Below are positions 1-11,947 of a DNA stretch of 64,000 nucleotides, piece after piece. Every line of letters begins with the position of its first letter. Positions within the stretch are counted from its first letter, which is position 1. Both the position numbers and the translations under genes were made by a program. Under the pieces are notes generated by a model that made no database searches, was not told where the DNA came from, and was given only the letters and a program-made list of their open reading frames with translations. The DNA comes from Pseudorasbora parva (Eukaryota; Chordata; Actinopteri; Cypriniformes; Gobionidae): contig NC_090185.1 of NCBI RefSeq assembly GCF_024679245.1, positions 31,058,670-31,122,669 of the forward strand, written 5' to 3'.

Positions 1-1009
1 GTGATTACCTGCATGTTCTGAACATTATTGTTAATAAATTACTGTATATTTAATTATATAATTGTCATTATTTTTTCTTAAAGTGTATTTGTGTGCTATG
101 CCCATATGCGACAAACTGTAATGCACTGTTTATTCTGACACCTTTTTATCAGAACTAGCATTAACTTCTTGAGTATTTTGAGCTACACTAGGTCGTCTGT
201 TTGATCGGACCACACTGACCAGCCTTCGCTCCTCACGTGCATCAATGAGCCTTGTCCTTGATGTTGCAACAGTTTGGAAGAACTTTGCTTCGTATGTCTA
301 TAATGTTGCTACATCGACATATAAATTAATTGCTTTCATTCAAGTCAAACGAATGAATTAATATGACTAAATCATTCTGATCACATTGTGCTAAATCAAC
401 AAAAGTATTTCCAGAATCTTTGTACACTTCACTTTCACAGTGTGTTTCACCGCAAGGCAACTGACTGAGGACGGTTTGTGCATGTGAGTTCATGCAGCGT
501 ACAGTGGGATGATTCGGTGGGGGAGCCGTTTCCTGTGGGCCGTTTCCTCTTCCTGTCTCTCTGAGTGACAAAGACCATGGGGGTTGGCTCTTCCTGTTAA
601 ACAGGAAATGGGAACAGCTCTCAGCAGATCTAGACTGGCAACGAAGGGCTGCTTTGCGAGACCAGGCATCAGAAACAATGCACATCCTCAGGGCATGTAA
701 ACAACACCAGCCCGCCCCATACCTCGAGGACTCGACAAAAACATCTTTTTCACTCGACAAAAGATATTTTTTAGCTGTACATGACTTTCTACTGGTCATG
801 TCACACTTTGTGGATATCTTGCAAAAAAGCTACAGTGTGCTTAAATGCGGGGGGTACACCCACACTTTCCATTTAGAGTGAGAATGAAACCAGCGTGGCG
901 TTAAAACCCCCCTTTCCTCTTTAGTGGGTGTGCAGGGTGGGGTTGAGGTGTGCCTGTGAGTGCCACATTACTAATGAACCACAGGCAACTAATCTTTTCA
1001 TCTATTGCT

Positions 1010-1072
<63 letters not shown>

Positions 1073-1338
1073 ATGTGGGAAGCTTTTACTCAGTTGTCTG
1101 TTTCTGTGGCAAAGCTGTGACATGTTAGCACATGTTCATAATCATGCAGTTGTAGGCTAATTGACCTCAGATTTCATGCTTGCATTCAAATAGCCTCCTT
1201 TAGGCACACATACTGTAATTTGGTCACAGTATTGACAAAGTAAATAAATCCACGTGTTACTTAAACTAGGTTAGCCTATATCACTGTTCATTCAGACCCA
1301 TCTAAAAATCATTTTCAGTTGTTTTATTTATTTTATGG
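1..1338. other. Intergenic, no supported gene
   Basis: No coding region is supported here. A 157-codon minus-strand open frame at 326-799 has no recognisable domain. The stretch around 165-270 reads like an old copy of a dispersed fish repeat, but I cannot name the family. A (GT)n tract occupies 1012-1070. Confidence 0.4.
1012..1070. repeat. (GT)n microsatellite
   Basis: About 29 uninterrupted GT dinucleotides. Confidence 0.98.
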
Positions 1339-1533
1339 CAGTGGTATCAAACTCAGTTCCTGGAGGGCCACAGCACAACAGAGTTTATCTTTAATCCTAA
1401 TTAAACACACCTGATCCAGCTAATCAAGTCCTTTAGGCTTAATAAAAGAAACTAGAGTTATATGTGTTGGAATAGGGTTGGAGCTAAACTCTGCAGGGCT
1501 GTTGCCCTCCAGGAATTGAGTTTGACACCCCTG
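1339..1533. repeat. Palindromic dispersed repeat, copy 1
   Basis: The two ends are imperfect inverted repeats: the left end contains AACTCAGTTCCTGGAGGG and the right end its near reverse complement, closing with GACACCCCTG. A related sequence lies at 25211-25401. Its short length and terminal symmetry fit a non-autonomous DNA transposon. Similar repeats are common in fish genomes, but I do not assign a superfamily. Confidence 0.65.
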
Positions 1534-1991
1534 TTTTATGGTATAATGCTGCCTTCACGTGCTATCGGAAGTTTCCTACTTCCCACTTCAGAAGTGGTGA
1601 TTACGAGCTTCTTGTGTTTAGGTGCTTTGTTGTCGGAAAGAATGGAGGACGCCAGGTTCATACTTTTGTGCGTCTTTGGAAAATGTTATTTTAACACTAT
1701 AACCATTTCAGTCATTTCAGAAAATCATAGAATCACTGGCAAACATAGCAGCACAACACGAAAGCATATTGTTTATAATCACATTCACAATATAGGCATT
1801 ATGTAGACAATAAAGGCTGCTTAAAGACTAAAATGGCAATAGTTTTCAGCCATACCTGATCCTATTGTATAGCTACTTTTACCACACTATCAAGATAGTC
1901 AGCTTGTTCACTATTCTGGAATGATGGTCAACTAGATGCAATTTTCGATGTGTTTAAAATACACAAAATGCTTCAAATGATTATTAATTTA
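1534..1991. other. Intergenic, nothing recognised
   Basis: AT-rich flank between the palindromic repeat and the truncated end of the LTR retrotransposon. The first 120 bases look like a low-copy dispersed repeat. No gene is supported. Confidence 0.4.
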
Positions 1992-2800
1992 TGCCGCCGA
2001 GCCTCGGGGACTCGATAGGGCCGCTGCCTGACGATCGTTCCTGGTGGTGTGCGGACGTCATGTTGGAGCACGTGGGTCCGCCCAGGGAGGGAGGAGAACA
2101 CATCGCGGAACTGACCGACCAGGTGTTGCAGCTCCTTCTTTTGGCCAGCCGAAAGATGGGGGTTGAGGTCTACCACGGCCGGCTCAGTAGTGGCAATGGC
2201 GGATAGCTGGGCCCTAGTCCCGACCCAACGCTTAAGAAGGTTGACATGGTAAAGCTGATCCTCCTTCCTCCTTCCAGGCTGCCGTACCCGGTACGTAACA
2301 GGCCCCACTCGCTCCGTTACTGTATATGGCCCTTGCCACGTGGCGAGAAACTTGCATGCGGCCGTGGGGACCAGGACCATTGCTTGATCCCCCGGCTGAA
2401 ACTCCCTTGGCTGGGCTGCCCTGTTATAGTGGCATTGCTGGGTCTGCTGGGCTTTCGTGAGGTGTTCCCGGACTAGCGGCATTACCCTGTCGATCCGTTC
2501 CCTCATCTCTCGGACATGTTCGATGGTAGACCGATGAGCTGCTGGCTGCTGTTCCCATGCTTCCTTGGCGACATCCAGCAGGCCCCGAGGTTGACGTCCA
2601 AACAAGAACTCAAAGGGGGTGAAACCAGTAGAAGCTTGGGGAACTTCTCGTATGCCAAAGAGTATGTACGGCAGCATCTGGTCCCAATCCCATCTGTCAT
2701 CAGCGGCCACCCGACGGAGCATCTGCTTTAACGTCTGGTTGAACCGCTCGACCAGCCCATCGGTCTGTGGGTGGTACACCGTGGTCCTCAGTTGTTTCAC
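1992..2800 (-). pseudogene. Integrase C-terminal half and RT start, Gmr1-like copy 1
   Basis: Opens with the region of the third catalytic residue: HPQTDGLVERFNQTLKQ, Glu at residue 18. A GPYTV module about 150 residues later is the chromatin-associated GPY/F-type C-terminal region of gypsy integrases. It runs without a break into the RT leader (QRPYRVPEARR), showing directly that integrase and RT are one frame in the order integrase to RT. Homology to copy 2 ends at about 1992, after which a few unrelated codons precede a stop. A one-base shift near 2810 separates this frame from the preceding integrase segment. Confidence 0.86.
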
Positions 2801-2883
2801 CTCAGGAGGTGACAGAGGTCAGCCATCAGCCGGGACATGAACGGGGTTCCCTGATCGGTCAGTATTTCCGTGGGGATGCCAAC

Positions 2884-3858
2884 TCAACTATGGAGGAGGA
2901 AGAGCTCCTGGGTGATGGCTTTGGACGTGGCCTTACGGAGGGGAATAGTCTCAGGGTAGCGAGTGGCGTAGTCCACCACCACGAGGATGTGTTCGTGGCC
3001 CCGGGCGGACTTCGGCAGCGGCCCGACCAAATCTATCCCAATGCGCTCGAAGGGCACCTCAATGATGGGCAGTGGAATCAGCGAGCTGGGGGGAGGAGTC
3101 CGTGGTGACGTCTGTTGGCAGGTCGGACAGGCTTGACAGAACCGCTTTACGTCGGCATCGAGGCCAGCCCAGTGGAAACGGTCCCGATCCGTTGAATGGT
3201 ATTTTGCACCCGCAGGTGGCAGGCCATGGGATGTGAATGCGCTAGCTACATCAAGGTCTCCGTCTTGGACCATGGCACCACCAGCAGCCTTTTCTCCTCC
3301 CCCCTTTGCTGTGTGACACAGTAGAGCAGGCCATTCTGGAGGACAAAGTGCGGGACTGGATGTGGCGGCGGTTGCATCTCCTTTCCCTCGATTACCCTCA
3401 CTTGTGACCAACAGTGTTTTAACCGATCGTCCCCATTTTGCTCCTTTGCAAATGCTCCCCTCCCGCCACCAGTTGGAAGACATCATAAAAGAGGTTAGCG
3501 GCTTGGGAGGGGGTCTTACCATCTCTGGGACGGTCCGAGGCCAGCAAGACACTCCGTCGCTGGGGACCTTGGGTCGTCGTCCAGCGTTGGTGCTTCCCGG
3601 CAGGACTGGCAGGCAGAGCCGTGGCGGCGAGCAGTTGGTTGAACCCAGCCAGTCTCTCCCAAGTAGCACTGGGACTGGTAGATCCTTTACGACCCCCACT
3701 TCAATAGTCCAGGAGCCTGGGGCCGCAGAGACAGTGATCTGGCGGGCGGGGACCTGTCGGGTGTCGCTATGGATGATGAGCAGTAGGGTCTTGGACTCTG
3801 CCTGCGGGGGCAACACTTTGGGCCGCACATGGCTGACCGCGCTGCCTGAATCCAGCAT
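2884..3858 (-). pseudogene. Protease and integrase N-terminal half, Gmr1-like copy 1
   Basis: An open stretch of 324 codons. Residues 2-5 are LDSG, the aspartic-protease catalytic motif, followed about 65 residues later by LLGRDW, typical of the retroelement protease fold. The middle third is out of frame relative to copy 2 and reads as low-similarity sequence. Frame is regained at the integrase zinc-finger end (CQACPTC), followed by the first part of the integrase core, with the first catalytic Asp in GIDLVGPLP (about residue 276). The frame ends at a stop in the core (ELFLLHS). The second catalytic Asp (LTDQGTP) lies just beyond that stop. Confidence 0.83.
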
Positions 3859-3899
3859 GGCCTGATAGTGCCGTACATTAATTTTTACTTTCGCCCACG

Positions 3900-4732
3900 G
3901 CGCCCCTGCCGGTGGGTCACAGTGGATGTCACAGTGGATGTCACAGCCTGCCAGCCAGGCTCGATCTGGTGAACAGGGTGGTTCGGCTCATCCTGTTGGC
4001 CGGGAACCGCCGGCCTGCTCACTGGTTGCGAGGTGCCCTCCGGCGTGCGTCGCTCCTAGTTCATCCTCCGGGGAAAAAGTGGCGCTCGCTCCCCAGCCTC
4101 CCGCTGTTAGGCCGCCTTCGCCAGCTCAATGGCTTCTAGGAGCTCACCAACAGTGCGTGGGTTCCGCATACCGGCTGCCTGCCGAAGGGGACGTGGAAGG
4201 GCCCGACTGCTCGGCCACTTGAGCAGCGGTGGGTCCCTTGGCGAGTAGCCAGTGTTGTGTCAGGCAGCTGAGTTCGTCCGCTTGGGCCCGGGCTGGTAAT
4301 CGGGGCTTGTATTTCCAGTCGTGGAACAACTATGCAGCGGAAATGGGTGACAGCCCCCCGCGGCCTAGGACCTCCTTGCGCAGCTCGTCATAGGAATCAC
4401 TCAGGGTCGGAGACATCGAGAAATAGGCGCGTTGCGCCTCCCCCTTCAGCAGCGGGCCCAGCATGCGAGCCCACTCCTCCCGAGGCCAGCCTTCCAGAGT
4501 CGAGATGGCCTCGAAAACATCTGCAGATAATTCTCAGCGTCGTCGTGTGTGGTCATCTTCGGCAAAAGCTGTGAGGCCTGAGCACGGGGATCTGGCGGTG
4601 GAACTCGTTGGGCAGCGGCAGCGCGGAGCGCGGCGATCTCTTACTCAGATTCCTCTTGGCAGGCGGCCATGTGTTCCACAATTTGCTGTTGTCGAATGCT
4701 TACCTCAGTGAGATGCTTTAGCAACTCTTCCA
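3900..4732 (-). pseudogene. gag remnant, Gmr1-like copy 1
   Basis: The start chosen is the ATG whose codon begins at 4732, opening MEELLKHLTEVSIRQQQ, a short helical leader, about 165 bases after the LTR. The frame stops after about 30 codons. Further gag-like pieces occur in other frames, including one with FHDWKYKPRLPARAQ at about 4329-4240. The Arg-Gln-Ala-rich segment after it is collinear with the segment before the protease in copy 2. Gag would form the cytoplasmic particle that packages element RNA. Several frameshifts and stops rule out function. Confidence 0.7.
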
Positions 4733-4879
4733 TGACTGGGGAGGAGCCGCCGCCTGTGAAGACACCAAGGGAAGGGGGGAAAAGGTCAACAGCAACAACA
4801 AAAAAAACTGGGAAAAATTTACAGGCACAGCCAAGTTTTATATGGCCGGGGATGCTTGTCGGTGATTCCTCACAAATCT

Positions 4880-4897
4880 GCCTGCATTCTCCACCAG
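4880..4897 (-). promoter_or_regulatory. Candidate primer-binding site
   Basis: Directly after the 5' LTR (minus strand) comes one base and then TGGTGGAGAATGCAGG. Most LTR retrotransposons have a tRNA-primer site beginning TGG here. I could not match the remainder to a specific tRNA, so only the position and the TGG support it. Confidence 0.45.
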
Positions 4898-5294
4898 TGT
4901 AACGGGGTGAGGAATCACATGACAAGAAAGCTTCAATAAAGGCCCGAAAGGGTGAGTTTATTGAGGAGTGTGGTGTCAATGTGTCGCAGTGAAGTGCTCT
5001 GTTGCTCCGTGATCCGCCTTGGTCTTTCCTCCGTGTGGTTAAGTGCTGGGTGTATGCGTCAAGCTCTCGCACTGGGGCTAGCCGGTCACACACTGCTCTC
5101 TGGAAGAAAGGGACAAGAGGCATTTGCATGGAGTCTTCTGGAAACGTGTCTTGCCAGTGTGTGTGTGTTGGTGGCTTTTGTAGTGGTGAGTTAACGAGCT
5201 TCAGCTGTGGCTGGCCAGCCTGTGCTGAGTGTGCACAGGTGTTCCCTCTCTGCTTCCAGGGCGACGCTGATGAGTGCTCGGGACACGCGTCACA
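4898..5294 (-). repeat. 5' LTR of Gmr1-like copy 1
   Basis: A 397-bp block with TG...CA ends: on the + strand it begins TGTAACGGGGTGA and ends GCGTCACA. Size, both ends and an internal GGGCGACGCTGAT block match the 414-bp LTR of copy 2 at 19342-19755. The candidate gag start lies about 165 bases downstream in transcription direction. Confidence 0.82.
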
Positions 5295-5317
5295 GTATAT
5301 TATAGTAAAAACTACAG

Positions 5318-5548
5318 TTAATTTTGAACCGTACTATAGGAAAGATGCTACAGTAAATTGTAATCTATTGTAGTATATTATATAGTATTTACTATACTTT
5401 GTTAATTTACTGTAGTATTTTTTACTATTGTATGGTTCAAAAACACTATAGTATTTACTAGAGTAATTTTACTATGATATACCATAGTATTTTTTCATGT
5501 GGGCCCATTCAAAGAGATAGGAGCAAAGTGAAACACCTGAGAGGTGTT
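5318..5548. repeat. TATAGT-type palindromic repeat, copy A
   Basis: A block rich in TAGTATTTACTA and similar self-complementary words, with near-mirror ends (TTTTGAACC... and ...GGTTCAAAAAC). It recurs in the same orientation at 7085-7303, including the following AT/GC word GTGGGCCCATTCAAAG. It probably derives from a foldback or miniature DNA transposon. Confidence 0.75.
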
Positions 5549-6045
5549 TCAAAGATGCCCACCAAGTGAAATGATGTCTTAAAGGACTATGAAAACACTG
5601 GCTACAAAAAATTATGGTTTACTGAAAAATGTTGCAAACCGCCCCTTTGCGCCACCTCGTGGTGATGAAGGAACACGCCGACTTTTTGGGACTTTAGCTT
5701 ATTCATCGTATTACCCAGAGTAGATAACTCCATACATACCATTCTCATCTCTGTGCCATATAACTCTCTCTGACAGAGTCACCACTAGCCTAGCTTAGCA
5801 CAAAGACTGGAGGTAAATGGCTCCATCTAGCTAATGCTCAATAAGTGACAGAATTTTCAAAAAATCATTTTCTGTTGGTCTTATTACACGATGTAACTAT
5901 ACAGATCACAACATGTAGCTGGTATCATCAGAAGGGTTTTAATGTTTTCTAAGTACCGTGAAGATTAGTCTGGTGACTGTGCATGACTTTCCAGTTCCCA
6001 CTCTATTTTCGCCTTCATGTATAAGCTTAACAAAGCCTGAACCTC
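5549..6045. other. Intergenic, nothing recognised
   Basis: Moderately AT-rich DNA between the TATAGT repeat and the long-TIR element. No coding or RNA feature is supported. Confidence 0.4.
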
Positions 6046-6889
6046 ACTGCAGGAACTTTCCCCAGGAAAGGGGCTTTGGGGTGGTACTTGGTGGGTTTTT
6101 ACCGCAGGAACTAGGGTCTAAATGAAGTTCTGGGTAAATATTTGCCCCTCCAAATGGCCCTTCTCGCGAGGTAGTACTTTTTCAAAGTTCAGGAACTTTC
6201 GAGGGCGGAACATGGGCGCTGAACATGCAAGCTCACGCAGCATTTTATTTCAACCGTCATTTTTAAAAGTCTTTTGTTTGGTTTTGTTCTGCGTTCAGTA
6301 AATACCAGTCTTGCTCTGTCTGTCTGATGGCGCGCGATCATCTCAGCCATCTCACGGTCAATGTCCGTAATAGCTGATAATAACATACGTTGTCATTTTA
6401 AATCTAGCTTTACAAGCTGTTAGAATAAACTTCAGTAATAGTGCTCTTTTCTGCCGACAGTAGCAGGTCTGTGGGAAAAAGTTCCTGTAAAAAAAGTTCC
6501 TGGTACAAATTGTTCTGGGTAATTTCGGTGGAAACAAGGCTTTTGTCTGTCCATTGGGCGTATTTTTTAAACTCCATTGTTGATTCAAAGAGCAAACAAC
6601 TTGCTGCACGCACCGCAACAGCGTTGGTTCAAAAAACGTTGGTTCAAATAAAATGCTGCATGGCGTTAACCAATCAAAATGCTGCGTGAACTCAACCAAT
6701 CAGCATGTTCAACACCCAAGTCTCACCCCCGAAAGTTCCTGAATGTTGTAAAAGTACTACCTCGCGAGCAGGGACTTTCTGAGGAGGGAATTTTTACCCA
6801 GAACTTAATTTAGATGCTGAGCCCTGTGGTCAAAATACACAGAGTACCACCCCAAAGTCCCTAGATCCTGGGGAATGTTCCTGCGGTGG
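6046..6889. mobile_element. Non-autonomous DNA transposon with ~200-bp TIRs
   Basis: The first ~200 bases (CTGCAGGAACTTTCCCCAGG at the left end) are an imperfect inverted repeat of the last ~235 (ending CCTGGGGAATGTTCCTGCGG). Matching landmarks inside both arms are GGGGTGGTACT, AGTTCTGGGTAAA, CTCGCGAGGTAGTACTTTT and CACGCAGCATTTT. The 400-bp centre holds no transposase. I could not identify a clean target duplication, so the superfamily is left open. Confidence 0.82.
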
Positions 6890-7084
6890 AAATTCCCAAT
6901 TGTTTTTTGCATTCAGAAATAGCTTCAATATTCTGCATTTAATGCACTGTTTTTATTATTAAACTTAAATAAATAATTAAAGTGTGTAATTTTTCTTAAA
7001 TCGGCATTAAACGGAAGTTGCAATAGTCTTTTCTTCCCTATAGAGGGAATGCACATGACGTTATGTCAGTTGGAGCGACTTCGG

Positions 7085-7303
7085 TTTTGAACCATATAGG
7101 AAAGATACTACAGTAATTTGAAATCTATTGTAGTATATTATATAGTATTTACTATACTTTGTTAATTTACTGTAGTATTTTTTTTACTATAGTATGGTTC
7201 AAAAACACCATAGTATTTCCTAGAGTAATTTTACTATAATATACCATAGTATTTTTTCATGTGGGCCCATTCAAAGAGATAGGAGCCAAGTGAAACACTT
7301 GAC
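7085..7303. repeat. TATAGT-type palindromic repeat, copy B
   Basis: Direct repeat of 5318-5548 with a few substitutions and a slightly longer T run. Its ends (TTTTGAACCATA... and ...TATGGTTCAAAAAC) are mirror images. The two copies bracket a 1.54-kb segment that contains the long-TIR element. Confidence 0.75.
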
Positions 7304-7784
7304 GTCTCCATAAGTGCAGACATTGTGCAAATAAGAGATTCATTGTATACCAGCTTCACTGCGGAAATCTGTGAGATTGCGTTTATTGAATGAGTGACAG
7401 CTTTTAGTGAATATAAAGGGAGCACTCTCTGTGCGCTGTCTAGGCAATATAATTATTGTTTATTTTTTATTAATAGGTCTATAATATAGAATTTGAATAA
7501 AACTTTTGTTTTCCATTCGTGACAAGCGGCCACATACACGCTTCAATACACTGACCCATCCACATTTACATGCAGGATTCACTCGAATAATGTGATGACT
7601 GATCAGTTATAAGTAATCATGTTGAAATCAGGCTCATAAAAATGTCAGGAAAACACGATTCCTGGCTGCATGTCATTATCCATGGATCACTGAATCTGTG
7701 GTAAGTTGTAAGGACACTATATCGAGCCCAACCTTTAGTTTAAACTGATAATCATTTGCTCAACTCGCTTTTTCCTCCATTAAC
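7304..7784. other. Intergenic, nothing recognised
   Basis: No gene or repeat recognised. It leads into the CpG-rich promoter-like block. Confidence 0.4.
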
Positions 7785-8060
7785 TGCAGTCACGCAGCAG
7801 CTCTTCTGCCACTCAGCTCCGGCTGAGGCTGTGTCCCGGCGGGAAAGTGACGTCGATGCATTCCCTCTATTGCGCTCCGGAGCTCTATTGTGGCGTAAAG
7901 ACGAGTGAAGCGGCTTTTCGAATGAGAACAAATGTAGGGGCGGGGCTTAATTTTGTCCATGGATTGGATGCTATTGGTCGATGTCATGTGAGTGACAGGT
8001 TGCCCCGCCCTCACGCCAGTGAACACGTCATCAGAGAAGAGATGAGCTGCAAGAGGGAGG
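7785..8060 (+). promoter_or_regulatory. CpG-rich promoter-like block
   Basis: GC and CpG content rise sharply against the AT-rich surroundings. Visible elements are a CRE-like GTGACGTCG near 7847, a GC box GGGGCGGGGC at 7937-7946, two inverted CCAAT boxes (ATTGG at 7963 and 7973), and an opposite GC box CCCCGCCC near 8003. This combination is typical of TATA-less vertebrate promoters. Strand is a guess from the order of the elements. No downstream coding exon could be recognised, so the gene it would serve is unknown, and it could be a promoter carried by a repeat. Confidence 0.4.
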
Positions 8061-8351
8061 GGAAGATATTTTGATTAAAGATGTGGGCACATGAATTTAA
8101 TGATGTGCTCGGAAAAATCAATGCCTACTGCAATATTGCACAAAAAAGGGATTGTCAATTTTGATTTCATGGTTGCTTTAATTATCATGGTGATAACTGT
8201 GGCTCTTCACAGCCAGGGGCCGTTTCACACCCCGAGTCTCCCGGCAACACCACCCAACCGGGGAAGGAAACGCAAGAGAGACGGCTTGGCTCTGGAGCCC
8301 ACTGTTTATGCAGCGGCATCCTGCCCATCGCCCCGCTACCCACCGATAACA

Positions 8352-8726
<375 letters not shown>

Positions 8727-8785
<59 letters not shown>
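8727..8785. repeat. (AC)n microsatellite
   Basis: About 29 CA units at the right end of the miniature element. Confidence 0.98.
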
Positions 8786-8788
<3 letters not shown>

Positions 8789-9591
8789 AATGCACTGTTT
8801 TCATATAAAAGATAAAAAGAGCATAATGAATAAGAAAGAAAGACACAGAACCAAATCAAGAAGATAAACAAAAAATGCTTCAGAGAAAAGCAGTGTTTAG
8901 CTTAGCAGCATATGCCCTGGCATTGTGTTCACAATATGAATTCATATCAGGCTCACTGTTCATAAAAGTGGCAAAAAGGTTCCTATGTTTCTCTCAAACG
9001 TTAGTAACTCCATTTATATTGCGGACAAACAGCAGACTGACATGTTTAGAAGGGCGCCGTATTGATTCATTTTGACGTCTGTCCATTGTTGTTACACATT
9101 GAGCTACAAAAGACTCTGACCCATTCTGTGTGGGTCCGTTCACACAGTGGCGTCATCTAAGTTTCTCCTCCCATCCAGTATTTGTGTGTATCCGATCATA
9201 TTGTACTGCATGAGTGACTCTGCTCCCTGAGCTGACTTGCTGTCTACCACCTACATAGGCAGCTGACTTCTGACAGCACGGTAACTGAAATGGAATATGG
9301 AACATTGAAATGGAACACTCCACATCAGGTCATCGCCTATATGTCATACTGATGATACATAAGGGATTCAAATAATCATGAAAACTGTCAGAAATGTGTG
9401 CAAAATATATTGAAACATTTATTCAAATGTATTCTCTTTATGAGCTCTTTGTTATGGCTTAAATGATTTTTTTGTGTTGTATTTTATGAATATGAAATCA
9501 GATTTTTTTAGTACATTTATTTATACATATTATAATTACGTAATTTATCATTGAGTATATTATTTCTTCTTATTTTTATAATATTAATAAT

Positions 9592-9595
<4 letters not shown>
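8786..9595. other. Intergenic, nothing recognised
   Basis: No coding or RNA feature is supported. The sequence grades from mixed composition to AT-rich. Confidence 0.4.
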
Positions 9596-9628
<33 letters not shown>

Positions 9629-9938
9629 TTTTTTTTAAATTAATGTATACATTTTATTATTTCTTTATTTGCAATATTACAATTGTAATATTACTATTTT
9701 AGCAAACTGCAAAGCTAAAAGCTTGTTAAAAATTGTGGAAAAAAGATACCGCATTAAAAATAAGTGTTAGTTTAGTATTATTTTCATTCTATAGATTTTA
9801 TTAATATTTTCCTTTTGTTTTTTAGTTTGACATTTTAGTTTAATTTTAGTTAAAGTTTTGGTTTGTTTAAGTTTTGTCATTTGTATTAGGTAATTTTTTT
9901 AAATAAATAAATATATATATTTATATAGGCTATATATA

Positions 9939-10016
<78 letters not shown>

Positions 10017-10280
10017 TTATTTATTTATTTTAATTATTATTATTTTTTATTTATTTTTTTAACCACAGTATTTTTGTTTTTTGTTTTTGTTAGCTTATTT
10101 TTTATTGCAGTTTTAGTTTGAGTAATTTTAGTTATTTTCATCTATAACTTATTTCATATCAGTTTTATTCATCATTTATTTTTTAAAGGTTTTATTTTTG
10201 TTTAATTATGTTAATGTTGATTCTATTCTAATAATTTATTTTCTTTTATTTCAGCTTCATTTAAATGATCTAAAATACAT
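9596..10280. repeat. AT/T-rich low-complexity region with two (AT)n tracts
   Basis: (AT)n at 9596-9626 and 9944-10012, embedded in T-rich DNA with repeated TTTTAGTTT words. No gene. Confidence 0.85.
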
Positions 10281-10329
10281 AGTTTCCCGCGTGCGTGTGT
10301 GTGTGTGTTTGTGTGTGTGTGCGCGTGTG

Positions 10330-10608
10330 CTTGTTTTTGTGAAAAATCAGGATACAAATGTGTATTATGACATGGGTATGACACAGGTATTACAGGAAAG
10401 GGGTGAAATATGGGGACTTTACCGTCGTCATTTTTCAAAATGCTTATAAATCATACAGGATGAGTTTTTTTGAGAAAGTAAAAATGCAGAATGTTTCCTG
10501 TGATGGGTAGGTTTAGGGGCAGGGGCAGTGCAGGGGGATAGAAAATACGGTTTGTACGGTATGAAACCATTACGTCTATGGATAGTCCCCACATGTCACA
10601 AAAACAAA
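10330..10608 (+). mobile_element. Microsatellite-ended miniature element, copy 2
   Basis: Near reverse complement of 8455-8726: TTGTTTTTGTGAAA, ACATGGGTATGACACAGGTA, AGGATGAGTTTTTTTGAGAA and TGATGGGTAGGTTTAGGGGC all recur in matching order. Degenerate GT sequence precedes it (10280-10329) and a long GT tract follows it. Confidence 0.75.
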
Positions 10609-10613
10609 TGTGT

Positions 10614-10707
<94 letters not shown>

Positions 10708-10738
10708 ATGTGTGTGTGTGTATATGTATGTGTGTATG
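10609..10738. repeat. (GT)n microsatellite with TATATGTA interruptions
   Basis: GT run of about 90 bp followed by GT blocks interrupted twice by TATATGTA. It adjoins the right end of miniature element copy 2. Confidence 0.97.
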
Positions 10739-11220
<482 letters not shown>

Positions 11221-11355
11221 TCTCACACATGGCTAAACATCAATGAAAGGTGCTCTAATTTCACGGTCCCGCTTGCCGATCAAACAGTTACTGTACGTGT
11301 GTAAATTTTCAAAAATGATGACGCACACGCAATAGCAGCATTGTGTCATTTCATA

Positions 11356-11947
<592 letters not shown>

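Larger units (their letters stand above)
1992..5294 (-). mobile_element. Gmr1-like Ty3/gypsy LTR retrotransposon, copy 1, truncated in RT
   Basis: Read on the minus strand the order is 5' LTR (5294-4898), a candidate primer-binding site, gag remnant, protease, integrase, then the first residues of RT, where homology to copy 2 stops at about 1992. Integrase precedes RT, the order described for Gmr1-like deuterostome Ty3/gypsy elements and opposite to ordinary gypsy elements. The RT core, RNase H, polypurine tract and 3' LTR are missing, and the coding region has several frameshifts and stops. The copy is therefore dead. Assignment to Gmr1-like rests on domain order and on collinearity with copy 2, not on a phylogeny. 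Confidence 0.87.

Noticed and set aside
326..799. 157-codon minus-strand frame
   Set aside because: No domain, no splice signals or conservation that I can see; composition is like the surrounding DNA.
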